A DNA stretch of 64,000 nucleotides from Mucidula mucida (GCA_015501055.1 JADNYV010000004.1:248001-312000); one strand, 5' to 3'; positions 20,627-36,256 are shown, counted from the stretch's first letter. Made by a program: numbers and translations. The notes: generated by a model from the letters alone, not told the origin.

Positions 20627-22372
20627 ATGAGCAGCCAAAAGTGAGAGTCAGTGTCGGGTATGTAGTGTGGCTGACGATCATGTTTGCAGTGACGGGCCGC
20701 CGATGCAATACATTGCGCCCAGCGACTCGCGCAGGGATGTTGGCCTCGACGCCCCAGTGCGTCCGTTTCGTCTGCTAGTTCACGCTCGGTTTGCTTACTT
20801 GGTTCTCTTAGGCCCCTTTTTCGCATCAGAGCCTTGGACAAGCCCTTGGGAACCATTTAGGCCCGCCGACCGCCTACCATCGCCCGCCCGACTACCGACA
20901 GTCACCTACCCCGTCTCCGATACACCCCCATCACGCCCATGTCCAGCAGCAGCAACAACAACACGTCCACGCCCATCCAAATGGCGCGCCCTCCAGCAGC
21001 TCGTCCTACGCCAGCTCCGCCTCGCCCCAAATGTCGCTCAAACGCAAGCTCGTCGACGGCAGTATTGCCATGCAGAAACGGCGGCGCGACGTTGAGGATG
21101 CCGCCGTCGACGCCTTTGACGGCGGGCAGGGCGCCAAACACTGGACGGACGACGAGAAGACCAAGCTGTTCAACTGGCTGATGGGTCCTGGCCAGGACGA
21201 GCATTGGAACTCGCTTCGTGCGACCAAGAACTCGTGCCTCCGAGAGGTTCGTCTGTTGTTCCGCTTCGGACGGAGTCTAGTGTTGACTAACGGGGCTATA
21301 GTGTGCTATGCAAGTGTTTGGCAGCAAGAAGACATATCAAGCTCTCAAGGGATGCTATGAGCGAAATTTCAATCTTTTCAAGCAGATATACGCGTTTGAG
21401 TCTTGGGCGCACCAGCTTGGGTCGAGTGTGTCCTCGAGCGGTATGAGCGAGGCCGATCGGCTAAAGGAGTATGAGCGACGATTGCAAGGTGCTAAGAAAG
21501 CGGGATGTGACGTCGGAAATATAACCGCGCGGACTATAGATCATTGGCATCGTGCAGGCTGGTATCAACTCTTCTACACACGGTACATACTCTCTCTTAC
21601 TCCAGTAGGCTCCATACTTATATACATTTTCTAGGTGGCATGGGGATCCTGCGACAACCAAACCCAGCTCGCAGCGCAACGGCATGTCATCCCATGCAGG
21701 TGGGGATGATATCGACGTGGACCTAAGTGACGGCGGCGGCGGTGGTGTTAGCCTCGACTTTGACTCAAACCTCACCGCGCTCAGCAACTCGCATGAGCCG
21801 CTCAGCTTCGTCTCCCAACAGCCTGCGCCACCTCCCCCACCCCCACCGCAGCCGATACCACAACAACCAGCACCATCTCATCACCATGCACCCCCTCCGC
21901 AACATCATCACCATCAGTCTCATCCCCCGCCCCCACCACCGCACCACATCGCGCCTCCGCCACCTATCCCTCTTTCGCCTCATCCCGAACCCGCACTCCC
22001 CCCTCTGGGTAATTTCGTGCTCCCGCAGGGCATGCTCTCCGCCGTTATGCAGTACCTCCAAATACAAACGCAAACCAGCAAGATGAAGCTAGACTATCTG
22101 CGCCGGCGGGAAGAACGAGAGGAAAAGGAGAGTCTGCAACGTCTAGAGATTGAGCGTCTGCGAAACCTGAGGCAGCAGGCCGAACAGGACCACAACAAGC
22201 AGCTTACGAACCAGAAGCACAAGGCTGACCGGGCTATTGTAAGGTTCTCTCTTCCTATGTCGACTGACTCGCTGAACGCCCATTTTCTCAGGCGCTGCTC
22301 GAAAACCCCAATATTGATCCTTCCGTAAAGGCAGCGGCGGGGGAGTATTTAAAGAAAGCGTTCATGGACTAG
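20627..22372 (+). CDS. Myb/SANT-like DNA-binding domain protein
   Basis: The first exon is tiny (MSSQN, ATG at 20627) and is followed by an intron ending TTTGCAG. A second intron runs 20757-20811. The middle is His/Gln/Pro-rich (VQQQQQQHVHAHPNG). The DNA-binding helix region begins KHWTDDEKTKLFNWLMGPGQ and continues through YQALKGCYERNFNLFKQIY, a Myb/SANT-like fold known in Agaricomycete proteins. A Pro/His tract (21.82-21.99 kb) precedes a charged coiled coil (about 22.08-22.23 kb, RRREEREEKESLQRLEIERL) that may dimerise the protein. It ends SVKAAAGEYLKKAFMD at the stop 22370-22372. The role is probably transcriptional or chromatin-linked, but is not known. Confidence 0.78.
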
Positions 22373-22756
22373 CTCGTTCACTCACCTCAACTTGAATTAT
22401 TTGCATACCTGCGTAGAACCATGTATACCATGTGTACTTTGTATTATTATTAGCAGTCGTGTTTAGGGGGGATACGCGTACCAAGACCGTGTTGGAAATC
22501 AGTTCGATTCTCCAAAGTGAACTAGGGAATAAGCTAAACTGACACGCGTCGTCCCTGAACTGGACGAGTGGGAATGAACTCTGTCCGAATTGGGCGGACT
22601 TCGTTGAACCAACACAGTTTGAATGTTTTGCCCCCCAACGGGCTGTGGTTTGACTTACTTGGGAACGTGTTCAACCGCTATCATCAATCATCAGAAAATA
22701 TATGCAAGAATACAGATACAGCAGGTAGTATATATACACCTTTTTGTACAAGTGCG
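22373..22756. other. Convergent intergenic region
   Basis: This is 384 bases between the 3' ends of the Myb-like gene and the homocitrate synthase gene. It should contain both polyadenylation regions. No gene or repeat was recognised. Confidence 0.5.
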
Positions 22757-24522
<1,766 letters not shown>

Positions 24523-24854
24523 CGTCTTTTAGTCTGTAAGAGGCAAAGGGAAGGAGGACAAGGCAGATGATGGTAGATGAAATTTAGTAGCTGTTTAAAA
24601 AGAAATTTTGAGCAGCCAAGATTGAGTCATTTTGTCAGGTGATACACTCCCACCAATCACATCACAGCTAGATATCGGCCGAACTGAGCACCGACATGAT
24701 TGGCTCGCTTGCCATTTGACAACGCTATTAGATTGTATAAAGTACAGATGTCGGCATGAGGGGGCTAGATATATGCTATATATTACAATGAGATAGTCTA
24801 AAACTGGGCAAAGGCTGAGAGGTGATGCAAGCAGTCAGATTCAAGAAAAGTGCA

Positions 24855-26727
24855 CTACTGAGGCGCGCAATCAGGCTCATGGGGGCCGTGGCCGTGGTAT
24901 CCATCCTCGTCATCCTCATCGTCCTCCCAATCGTCCTCTTCTGGCCAAACTGGTGTGGAAACCCTTGGTCAAAGAAACCTTGGCTAGCCGGAAAAGATCG
25001 GGCACGCACGTCGACGATATCACTCTCCTCAAACTTTGCCTCTTCAACAACCTCCGGTGCTGGTTCAACGTCGCTCTTCTTCGGCGGCAATAATGCTTCC
25101 ACCGCCTGAAGGTTGATGATGAGAAAGTATGTCACCCTAACAAACCAAAACGGTCCAGCTCACCTTGGGATCAACCGTCTTAAGCCATTGCGAATCCGGC
25201 ATCTCAATCTCAAAGACGACGTATAAATCGCCCTTTTGGTCCGGCGTCTTGTGGATAGGCATGCCCTCGTGGCGGAGAACGATAGAATCGTCTGGCTTTA
25301 GGATTTTGCCTGGCGGGCTTGTTACCTTGATCCCTCGTCCATCCAAATGCGTTACGAGTATTCGCGAGAAGCCAAATAGTGCCTCGGAGAGTGTAATCTT
25401 GATAGTCGTGAGGAGATCATTACCAGACCGCTCGAAACTGGCATGAGGTTCAGCTTTGAGCACAAACACCACATCGCCAGCAGGTAAACCAGGCTAGAAA
25501 CGACAGGTTAATAAAGATCGCAAAATTCTGAGAAATTCTGACCTCTTGATCCCCAGCACTAGCTAATACGATGCGCTGTCTGTTAGTCATGCCCTTCTCC
25601 ACGAAAATCTCCTGGCGTTTCTTTTCTTTCACAGTTTTCTCGCCCTTGCACTTTTTGCAACTACGTCAAGAATCAGGAAGATTATGGCGATACCTTAAGA
25701 TTGCCTCACGTGTCTTTGGCCTTGAACTTCTCGCCCTTGCCTTCACAGTCATGACAAGCTGCTCGTCCAGTGCTATATGTACCAGGTGAAACCTGCCAGA
25801 GGTTAGCTGCAACATAGACGCGCCAACATGCGGCCGAACCTGACTGTGTATATAACTCCAACCCTTCCCTTCGCACGAAGAACATTGCTTGGGCTTTGCG
25901 TTTCCTCTGCCACCGGTCCTATAAGCGAGCATGAGAGCGCCCCATAAATGTCAAATGCAGACACACCCTTTACACGACCCACATGGCACCTCGCGTTCCA
26001 TATCCATCTTGACGTGCTTTCCGTTGTATAGATCCTCGAGCGTCACCTCGTACGGAATGATTGAATCCTGGCCTTTCGCTCGTCGTCTAGGTCCTCCACC
26101 GCCGCCGCCAAGGTCAAACTCAAACCCGCCGAAGCCACCGCCTCCGAAGCCACCAGACGTAAAGAATTGGGCAAACAGGTCGTCCATTCCAGCCGACGAG
26201 CCAGGGCCACCGAGGCCACCCATGCCACGTTCGTCGTATATTGCTCGGGATTCTGGATCACTCAGGATCTCGTATCTGGGCCGTGTAAGTACAGGAAGAC
26301 GGAGGGAATATGCTACTTACGCCGCAGCCATTTCCTGGAACCGTTGGCTAGCTTCCGGGTCATTGGGATTCTGTAAGCTATTGAGCGACGCGGGAACACG
26401 AGGAGGTCAGTCGCCATACTTTATCCTATTTGCGAAAGTCAAATATGCGAAATGGAGTGGCAAGTTGGGACGTACAGGATGCTGTTCCTTGGCCTTGGAA
26501 GAATAATATGAGGATGAGGACGCAGCAAGAAGACACAATCACACTTTTTTCCGGTAGGCCTTCTTGATTTCGCCTAATTCTATTGAGTACATTGCTATAC
26601 GGTGAAGGCTGTTACATACCTTCACTTGCATCTGGCGAGAGGCCTAGTAGGTCGTACAGCTCGGTTTCGACAGGCGGCACTGCATAGAGTCAGCGGGGAA
26701 AACGGCGGGATAAAGGCGAGGGACACT
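24855..26727 (-). CDS. YDJ1: Class A DnaJ/Hsp40 co-chaperone with CaaX box (Ydj1-like)
   Basis: This is an Hsp70 co-chaperone. The J domain is ETELYDLLGLSPDASE, EIKKAYRKK, AKEQHP-DK-NPNDPEASQRF, with the HPD Asp supplied by a 6-nt exon (26420-26425). A Gly-rich linker (SGGFGGGGFGGFEFDLGGG) follows. The zinc region has CGSCKG, CSSCEGKG, CHDCEGKG and CKKCKGEK. The substrate-binding region runs through GDLYVVFEIEMPDS. The acidic tail DDWEDDEDDEDG ends DCAPQ-stop at 24855-24857, a CaaX-type CAPQ motif like the farnesylated CASQ of Ydj1. The start codon appears split: A at 26727 and TG at 26679-26678, with a 47-nt intron between. The last intron donor is uncertain (GTGCCC or GTGCGT); only the former gives the acidic CaaX tail. 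Confidence 0.9.
26420..26425 (-). other. 6-nt micro-exon encoding Asp-Lys of the J-domain HPD motif
   Basis: On the minus strand the order is CAGCATCCT|GTACGT...AAATAG|GATAAA|GTATGG...TTACAG|AATCCC. The introns are 26426-26475 (50 nt) and 26371-26419 (49 nt), both with good borders and normal length. Including the six bases gives HPDKNPND, the invariant J-domain motif. Skipping them keeps the frame but yields HPNPND, which lacks the Asp essential for Hsp70 stimulation. Confidence 0.82.
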
Positions 26728-27138
26728 TGCTCGTGAAGAATTGTTGGTGACTTATGGCAGAACACAAGAAGACGCGTCCGCCTAACTGAGCTCTTGCCAA
26801 AAAAATTCGTGGGAAAGTTCGGAGGCAATATAAATTGATCATTTTTACCTTTTCTCTAACCACCATCCCGCTTTGTTGACCTGTGAGTAATCCTTCCCTG
26901 CAGCCTTTTCATGATGTCCAAAATATTATCTACATTGTCCAACGGGATGTTCACCATCTCGTCTGACGAAAAACACAAACTGATTCTTCTTGATTGTTTT
27001 CCATTTTCTCAATCCTTCAGCTGACATTTTCTTCCAGGTTTCCCCCCATGACCGACGTTATCAAACTGTAATATACGCGCATGTTTCCCTCGTAGTCGTC
27101 CAACATCAGTACGGCTGATGCCTATACGTAGAATCGCA
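26728..27138. other. Divergent promoter region, DnaJ and Rcm1-like genes
   Basis: A 411-base region lies between two divergent starts. It includes pyrimidine-rich tracts (26.83-26.87 and 26.96-27.04 kb) that may be core promoter or 5' UTR intron sequence. No open frame of note. Confidence 0.5.
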
Positions 27139-28936
<1,798 letters not shown>

Positions 28937-29249
28937 CTCAGTCGGCAGCGTTACAAAACCGAGTTACTATATATGACATTGGGTTGCACTTCGAGGAATA
29001 ATGACATAACGATTCTGGAGGTCTCTCGTTAGTAGGAAATCAGCCTACACTCCCCTAAACTTGAGTAAGTTTTACCGATAAATACCCACTGTCCATGCTG
29101 TTAAGAATGAAGGAGCTGCGACGAGGAAGACTATGAAATGATGGAAAGGATCTTGAGCGAGAGGGAGCTAAGCTAAGGGGAGGTGAGGCGGAAGGCTTTT
29201 AGTGCTGGCGCGTTAGAACGTGAGGAATAAGAACATCAAATATTTTCGT
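28937..29249. other. Convergent intergenic region
   Basis: This lies between the 3' ends of the Rcm1-like and branchpoint-binding protein genes. No gene, repeat or RNA was recognised. It presumably carries both polyadenylation signals. Confidence 0.5.
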
Positions 29250-31040
29250 TTAGCCTTGCTGAGCATATTGGCCTTGATAGTAGGAGGCATAGTTGGAGGA
29301 ATAGTCGCCCTGTTGCTGATAACCTGGTTGTTGGTAGCCTCCCCATTGCTGTCCTCCACCGTATCCACCACCACCACCATAACCTCCCTGCTGCTGAGGC
29401 TGGACGTTAGTGATCCAGGCCTCAGGACGACGCCAAGGGGGGATGTTCGTTCCACCACCGGTAATGTCATGTCCAGCAGGCGGTGCAGCCCAAGATGGCT
29501 TGGAAAGGTCAACACCGGGTGCGCCAGCACTCTCCCCAAGTTCAGCCATGAGGCTCGCGTATTCGGAGTCGAAACCACGCGGAGGCATGCCGCCACCAGG
29601 AGGAGGCGGTGGAGGGGGCATCATGGGAGCGTTTGGGTCTTTGTTGACGGTGCAATCACGAGCCATATGGCCGGCGCTACCACAGACTCGACAGATGATA
29701 TTGGCGGTGAAGTTACGCTGCTCTGGGCAGTCGTATTTGCGATGTCCAACGCCACCGCAGTTCTGGCAGATCTGATTTTCGTCGTCACGCAGTGTACCAT
29801 TGAGAGCGGCGAGCTCTCGAAGTTGGTTACGCTTATGGTCATTCTGGCCCTCTGGGGTGGACGCTGCCTGTGAAACGGTCAATATTCGAGGCTGGTAAGA
29901 CTGGAAGACAATTACCGTTTCAATGACTCTGTTGATCATCTTGACACACGCAGCAACCTTCTCATCGGTATCGGCGAGGATTAGGCAATGAAGGTCTTCC
30001 TCTGCGTCGTCAGCATACTGGTCGGGACGAGCCTTTCCCTCCTTCACACTGCCTTTGCCACGAATGCTGATCTTCGCACCACTCTCCCTCTCCATTTTCT
30101 TCAAACTATTGCCACGGGGACCCACGAGGAGTCCGAAAAAGTTGATTTCGGGGAACTCTTTCACAGGAATGTAAACCTTGTCGGAGGGACGCTGGGATCG
30201 CTTTTGCTGCTGATATTCAACTGGTGGGCGGAAGTTTGGATCATTCTTCATGGCGCGGTCAACGAGCCGGATGCGTTCGTCTTCGAGTTTTTTGCGGTAG
30301 CGGACTTCGCGTGTGTTGGTCCTACGACCATGACCATCATAGGTAGGGGGTGGGGAAGGAGATCTGATAGAGAATCAGACTAGTCAAGCAAAGCAGTTGC
30401 AAAAAACAAACCTCTCGCGTTCAGGGGGAATAAAATCGTTGAGTCGTAGCTTTCTATTGATTTCTTCAAGTCTGAGGTGAATTGCGTAGTTGTCGAGCTG
30501 GGACTGTGAGACTCCGGCAGCAGAGATGGCCGTTGGTAGACCAGGAATTTCGGTCTTGACTTCGCCCCAGCGACTGCGCCGTTTGCGAGGAGCGTTCGGA
30601 TCGACTAATGGTGAGTAACAACGAATGTCAGTGTTAGTATATGGTTAGTACGCAGTCAGCCAGTGCTTTTGAAACAAAAGTGAACACGGTCAAGACAACG
30701 TGCAATCTGAGAGTAATATCGCGCGGAAAAGGCGAGCTCAGGCAGACGCTGCTGAAGGGCTGCATGTACGGATTAGGCTTACCTCGTGGATCGCCCGCTG
30801 GCGTTTCTTCTCTGCCCCTCTTTCCAGGACTGCCGTCGTCGTGTTGTGCTCGGGGGTACGCTGAGGGCGAAGGCTGGGCTAGCTGTGGCGGAGCGCTTTC
30901 CTCTGTGGGCGCAGGACCGAATCGGCGGCGCTGCCCAAGCGGCACTGTTGGCAGAAAATTAGACGCTTTTACTACTCACCAATTGCGCAAAGCGTACCAT
31001 CGTTTGTACCAGTAATTTGGCGAGTGGCGGGCCTCCACAT
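29250..31040 (-). CDS. MSL5: Branchpoint-bridging protein (SF1/BBP/Msl5 homologue)
   Basis: This splicing factor recognises the intron branch point in the early spliceosome. The start MWRPATRQITGTNDGTLCAI (ATG 31040-31038) leads to KRRSRWGEVKTEIPGLPTAI, whose RSRWG motif is the U2AF-binding SF1 ligand signature. The SF1 helix-hairpin region (LDNYAIHLRLEEINRKLR) follows, then the KH-QUA2 domain (PEINFFGLLVGPRGNSLKKM, GAKISIRGKGSVKEGK). Two CCHC zinc knuckles are CQNCGGVGHRKYDC and CRVCGSAGHMARDC. The C-terminus is Gly/Gln/Tyr-rich (GGYGGGGGYGGGQQWGG). I found no frame break in this gene. The layout and length agree with fungal BBP. Confidence 0.95.
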
Positions 31041-34000
31041 GATACAATAGATTCAGGAAAAAAGGTGAAAATGGGAGGGTGTACGCAAGTAAGAAGGAGA
31101 GCCAAGTTTTGAAACTCCGCTTGCTTACCTCATGGTTGACCGTTCATCCTCCTTCAAGTTGAACTTCATTCCTGTCGTTCATCAAGTGAATGACTGGCAG
31201 AAATGTATGCGCGCTTACTGCTGTCCTACAGCACGACTGGTCCTAGATGACGCGTTGTGCCTCTATAACGCGCTTCTTCGCCTGCTATTGACTGTCCTGC
31301 GAAATATCGAACAAGTAAAGTCTGGGACCTCCTCTGCCTGATCTCGGGCTATTTCCCCGGTCTTCTGTGTCTTTCTTGGTCGTGGACGCTTGCTCTCTCC
31401 GTATCATCTTGCATATAATGTCGCGCGGGCTCTCCCACTTCCGAGTTCGCGGCTTCAAGTAAACAACACGACGTTTTAGCAAATCATTGCTACATTTTCC
31501 ACCATACTCTTGGGTCATATGTCTCTATACTTCTGTCTATATGCCTGCGACTTGCTGAAGGTATAAGCACATTTCAACTGCGCCGCGCATCCTTGCTCAA
31601 AAGAACGATTATAGGTTTCCTTGATTCTCTTCTATAGTAGGGTCTACTACTTGCTCCATTACACATTGCAGAAGAGGCTCTGGCCGAAAGTCCCACTAAT
31701 GTTCATTCGTCTTTGAGCGCCACAGAAAAGCACTTGTGTAACGCAAGGTCGTGCCGAAGTTTCCCAATACTCCATCCTCCCGGAAAATGCGGGACTACTG
31801 GAAGGGTCCTATTTTTTTTCTCCGACTGCGAATAAGCTGCGTTCTGAACAGTACTGCGTCGAACGGTGATGACAGCGTCAACTGAGTTTTCTTCTCAACA
31901 CTTTCAGGAACCTTTTTCAATTTACTGTGAGGTATGTATTTGAACAACATTCCATCTCCTCAATCCTGAATGTAATTCTCTGCTTTTACAGATAGGATCG
32001 ACGAGATGAGGTTTCGAAATTCCTCTATGTAATGATGGTGAGATCGACGATACACGTATTTCACCTTCACGTAATTCTTTTGTCCTAGATGATGGGAGAG
32101 ACTGCTCAATTTCACTGTAGGATGCTTCAAGCTTAGACTGTTCGCACGTTACAGAATGCGCTTGGGGTATGATGAACCGGAACCTGGAAGGGCAGTCTGT
32201 TTCACCAAGCCATGTTCCGTCTGTCAACGGGTAAGTGCTCCTGTTAACGGCCATACGGGCCATATACCTCGCAACTTCATTTCTGTGTTCCAGGCTCGTT
32301 AGGTCTTGGTTAGGTCAGGCGTCACTTCTAGGAATCAACTTTCCATGCGGGGCTGGAAAGACCCTACACACCCAGTCGGTACTATCGCCGCCTTGACTAT
32401 CACGAAATCGTGCCTTCCTTCAACCTCCTCGTGAGCATAAACCCTGTGTCGATTCTCATCGCATGATGCAGATGAGTATCCGCGGCAAACAGGGTTCCCA
32501 GTATGAGTTTATATGGAAGTGCTATCGGAACGGGTGCTCGCTGCGTTTACTCGGTAAAGCCGGAAGGAGAAGGCATGTTTATTCTCAGGTGCACTATTCT
32601 CTACTATTCTACCGTCTCAAACTCCGACTTCATTCAGCCCTGCTCTAGCTCGCCGGCGATAGCGGGATAACAGTCTCGACTTACTCCAAGCCCTCATAAT
32701 CGATGTCACCAGATCGAGAACTATAACTTTCACTGAATGTCGGGTAACTTGGTTTCGTGAGAGTATGGCCATACGTACTGGGCGAGGTTCACTTCCCAGT
32801 CACCTTTGCATGTAAATCGAGGTGCATTGGGCGTCAGTTCCTCGATTCTGGCTCTCCGTCGGAATCTGTCATCAAGTCAGTTGCGATGATGTTATTGCAG
32901 ACCTGATTGAAGATTTCACGATCGGGTGCAAGGTTTGTGAAGCCAATTGGATGAGAGCTGCATTTCACATCCATTTTGGAACATTGTTTAAACACCGAAT
33001 GTTAACTCTATCAGGGACTTACTGTGAAGGGGGAATCTCATTCCCTTTTTGGGTGCAGATGGGCCGATGGCATTTGGTCAGCAATGATCCTACACGAATG
33101 AAATTGGACATGTCAGTACAGAAGCCCGCCGCCAACTTCTGACTAGATTGGTGTCGCGAAGATACTGTTAACGACCTCTCGGGCGCTGTGCTTTCATGTG
33201 TGTTTCCGGAGGTATAGGTATGAAGGCTATTCAAACATATGCTTAGGCATCTTGTAACGTGAGCGGATTCCCTTCACTGACCGTTTCCGCCCGCCGCGAA
33301 GGTAGTGTTTCCCCAGGCGTCCTCTATTCATTGAAATCAACTTGACCTCTCCCTGTTTAAGCGTCGTTATGGCATGCCGCGCTAACCCCGAGGCGAAGGT
33401 CGGATGCTCTATCATCATCGATTGACCTGATTGCCTAATCCCAATCATTTCGGATCACGCCGACCTCAAGAACTTCACGGCGTGGCTGTCGTCATCTGCC
33501 TTGAGTGTTTAGGTATATGTGGCGTCAGTGATTCTGAAAACTTGCATCTTCCTTCTGTCCCTCGTATCCAAAGGCACGTTAAACGCGTTTTACCCGCCGC
33601 GAATTTCTATTTGACTGGTAGACGAACATTCACAGTAATGACGCATATGCTATGTGGAATCTGAAAGATCTGGTTGATCTAGGTCTACTGAGCCGGACCC
33701 GGGAATGAACAGATGGACCTCAACGCATTAGCAACGAACGCCGGTGCTGATCTTGGATTCTTGCGGATACTGTATCTGGTTTGAAGACGCCGAGAACGCC
33801 CACAACGGGGGCTCCCATTGAGGACTACGTTTAGTACAGGTGCGACACACAGCCCCTGTTACGCAGCGACACGAGAAGATTGCGAAACACGAGCAGAACA
33901 TGGCGGCCGCGCGGAAATGCGGCGCGAGCCTCAGGGGGCTCAAGGTCGCACGTGATGAATGGGCAGGCTGGGCTCGGACTCGGACGGGCGGAGTTTGCAA

Positions 34001-34415
34001 TCGCGGGGGGTGGTAGGGTCGTAATGGATTTACCTATCACGTAGGGTACACCCAAACCGAGGAAACCTGCTATCTGTGACACTCGCGCCCTGGCAGAGGT
34101 TAAAGTTTGTTATCTTGGAAGCGGTTGTCAGAGTTTGAGGAGTGCTCATACGAGCATGCTGTCAGCGGCGGGTTCACTCTAACACGAAGCGTGGCGACCG
34201 ATGGCTAGTTGCCAGCAGGAGGAGACAGGGGGCGGGGGAATTTTCATTTATCGATAGGTGCAAAAGCCTGGAGCAGGCCGAAGTGATCGAGAGACCCCCA
34301 AAAAGGACATTGTCGACTAGCCCGATGCATCGTCGCTCACGGGCCCTTTATATGTTCATCCGATCCTGTTTGTTCCCTTTGCACTCCCAATTCCGCTCCC
34401 GCCATTTCTGCTCTC
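31041..34415. other. 3.4-kb gene-poor region
   Basis: This is the longest stretch without a recognisable gene. Open frames are short (at most about 106 codons at 32822-33142) and overlap on both strands without coherent splice sites or recognisable motifs. No long terminal repeat, terminal inverted repeat, reverse transcriptase or transposase motif was seen. It may contain the long promoter and 5' UTR of the bZIP gene, a non-coding RNA, or a gene too diverged or frame-damaged for me to read. Confidence 0.5.
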
Positions 34416-35464
34416 ATGTCTTCCAAGCGCGGTCGCAAGCGTAACGATAACCTGCCCCCCAATCGTGCTCGCGATGTCCAACGAGCCTTTCGCGCTCGAC
34501 GCGCTGCCCATCTCCAGGTCCGTAATTTCCCCTTAGGGAGTATGTGAAATTTTGCTCATTTCCATTTTCTCCTCCGGCTTTATTAGGCTTTGGAACAGAG
34601 AGTCACCGAGCTCGAGGAGGAGAATAACTGTCTGCGCCAGGCGCTCAACCTGCCTCAGGCGAACGCCCGCCACTTGGCAAAGGGCCAACTGGAAAGGACA
34701 AGCCCAAGTTTGACCAGGCCGGGAGTCTTAATGGCGCGCTTACCATGCGTGGCAGCAGGGACTCGTCCAGTTCACCCGACTCGACGCGCGCCAGTTCCCT
34801 CTCACCAGCTACCCTTACCTCGTCCGTTCCATCACGCTCTGTACCAGATATGGAGGGCGGAACTTGGGACCAGACACTCCTGCTAAGTGACCATCAGTCC
34901 GACGTTCCCAGCTCGTCTGCCTCGTCGTCCTACCCGCTCCCCCCAATGAACCCCCAGGTGCCCAAGTCCTATCACTCGTATCCGAGTCCCGTTCCGCCTT
35001 CGCGAAACGCGTTGCCTGGTGCCTCATACATCTCATCCCAGGCCAGTTACTCGCACTCTGACCGTCAGCTTTCGGCAGGCTACAACACGCCTTCGTTTAA
35101 CAACAACAACATGCGGGATGTGAGGGAGGAACCGCGGTCCCATTATTCCTACTCGACGCAACCGTCCTTTCATGACCATCCCTTGCCGTCTCAGACCTCG
35201 CCAACCTCTACCCCACCGATACATACATCTTCGTATCATTCGAATTCTCCCCGTGAGCCTGCGCTTCCATACCCCCATCGCAGGTCGATGACCGACCCGC
35301 AACAAGGCTTTTCTATAGGTCAAGGCTTCCCCCATTTACCACATCCTGCTCAACCTCACCACACCGCTATCCGGCTACCATCTCCTCCTGTAGTCCACGC
35401 ACATATGCCACGAAACGCGTACGGTCCCGACGGGCGAATAACCCGATGCCATGATGTCCCTTGA
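34416..35464 (+). CDS. bZIP transcription factor (Yap/Pap1-like basic region)
   Basis: The start MSSKRGRKRNDNLPP (ATG 34416) leads into the basic region NRARDVQRAFRARRAAHL. The Q-R-A-F-R core resembles Yap/Pap1-type fungal bZIPs, which often act in oxidative-stress or metabolic regulation. The leucine zipper begins ALEQRVTELEEENNCLRQAL. The intron between them starts GTCCGT and ends TATTAG. The rest is Ser/Pro/His-rich. After RQALNLPQAN the natural continuation (RPPLGKGPTGKDKPKFDQAG) lies in another frame and needs one extra C near 34664-34668; downstream the frame is open to 35464. The C-terminus is uncertain: near 35440-35455 a further slip could extend it in the frame starting MMSLDASPP. 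Confidence 0.82.
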
Positions 35465-36256
35465 CGCCTCCCCGCCCCAGCGGCCTCGCAACCGACTGGC
35501 TTGGCCACCCTTATTTATTCATGATGGACGTGGTTTGTTACAATACCTTGATAATGATATCTGTATCGCTATTGCATCTGACAGTGACCGACTTTTCTTA
35601 TTCTTACTGCAAGTACTAGATGTATGCTTTATCCTACACCGTACAGTTACTACCCTATAATTGACTGGAAATATATTTAACCGGCCGACTGTGCTCCGGT
35701 CGGCTACATCTGACTTTCCAAGGGCGCCATATGCCATTGCACCCGTTACAGGAAAGGTTTCTTCAACTTTCCAACTCAGCTCTCCAACGGGCAGCTCTGC
35801 TTAGCGCAGAGTACAAAAGTGGCGTCAGCATTGATTGGGGTGAGACATCAGAAGGCACGATACGGCTATTGTTCGGCCAATGGATTAGCAGGGTGGCTTT
35901 GCATCAGCAGGCTATCATCAGCATACCGTTTAGTTTCAGGTGCCAACTCCATTTAGATATCCGCCACTACGGCGCTACTTCCGGTTTAGAGTACAAAGGC
36001 GCACTACAGGGAAAACAACTCTCAGGACAGAGAACGTAGCGTCATGAAAGCAAGCGACGGTAAAATTCTGTGACTGGTTTAGAGTAAGAAAGAAGCCCAA
36101 AAATAACTTTTCCAAGAAACTGAACAAAAAAATAGTATCGATCATAGCGTTACCACAAGGAGAGAAACAGGAGGTACCAGACGGATGTAATGCCTGGCAA
36201 CACTGAAGAAGCAAGAAATCAAGATTATCAGTTGGCCAGCTTGTCCAAGTCAACCT
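35465..36256. other. Convergent intergenic region
   Basis: A 790-base region between the bZIP and uracil-DNA glycosylase 3' ends. Short open frames at 35.7-36.0 kb show no recognisable features. Both polyadenylation regions should lie here, and the bZIP C-terminus may extend a little into it. Confidence 0.45.

Noticed and set aside
21820..21990. CCN/CAN-rich tract as a microsatellite
   Set aside because: It lies inside the Myb/SANT-like gene and encodes a Pro/His-rich segment in the same open frame as the flanking conserved parts.
31041..34415. Retrotransposon or DNA transposon remnant
   Set aside because: I found no reverse transcriptase, integrase or transposase motif, no terminal repeats and no target-site duplication by eye.
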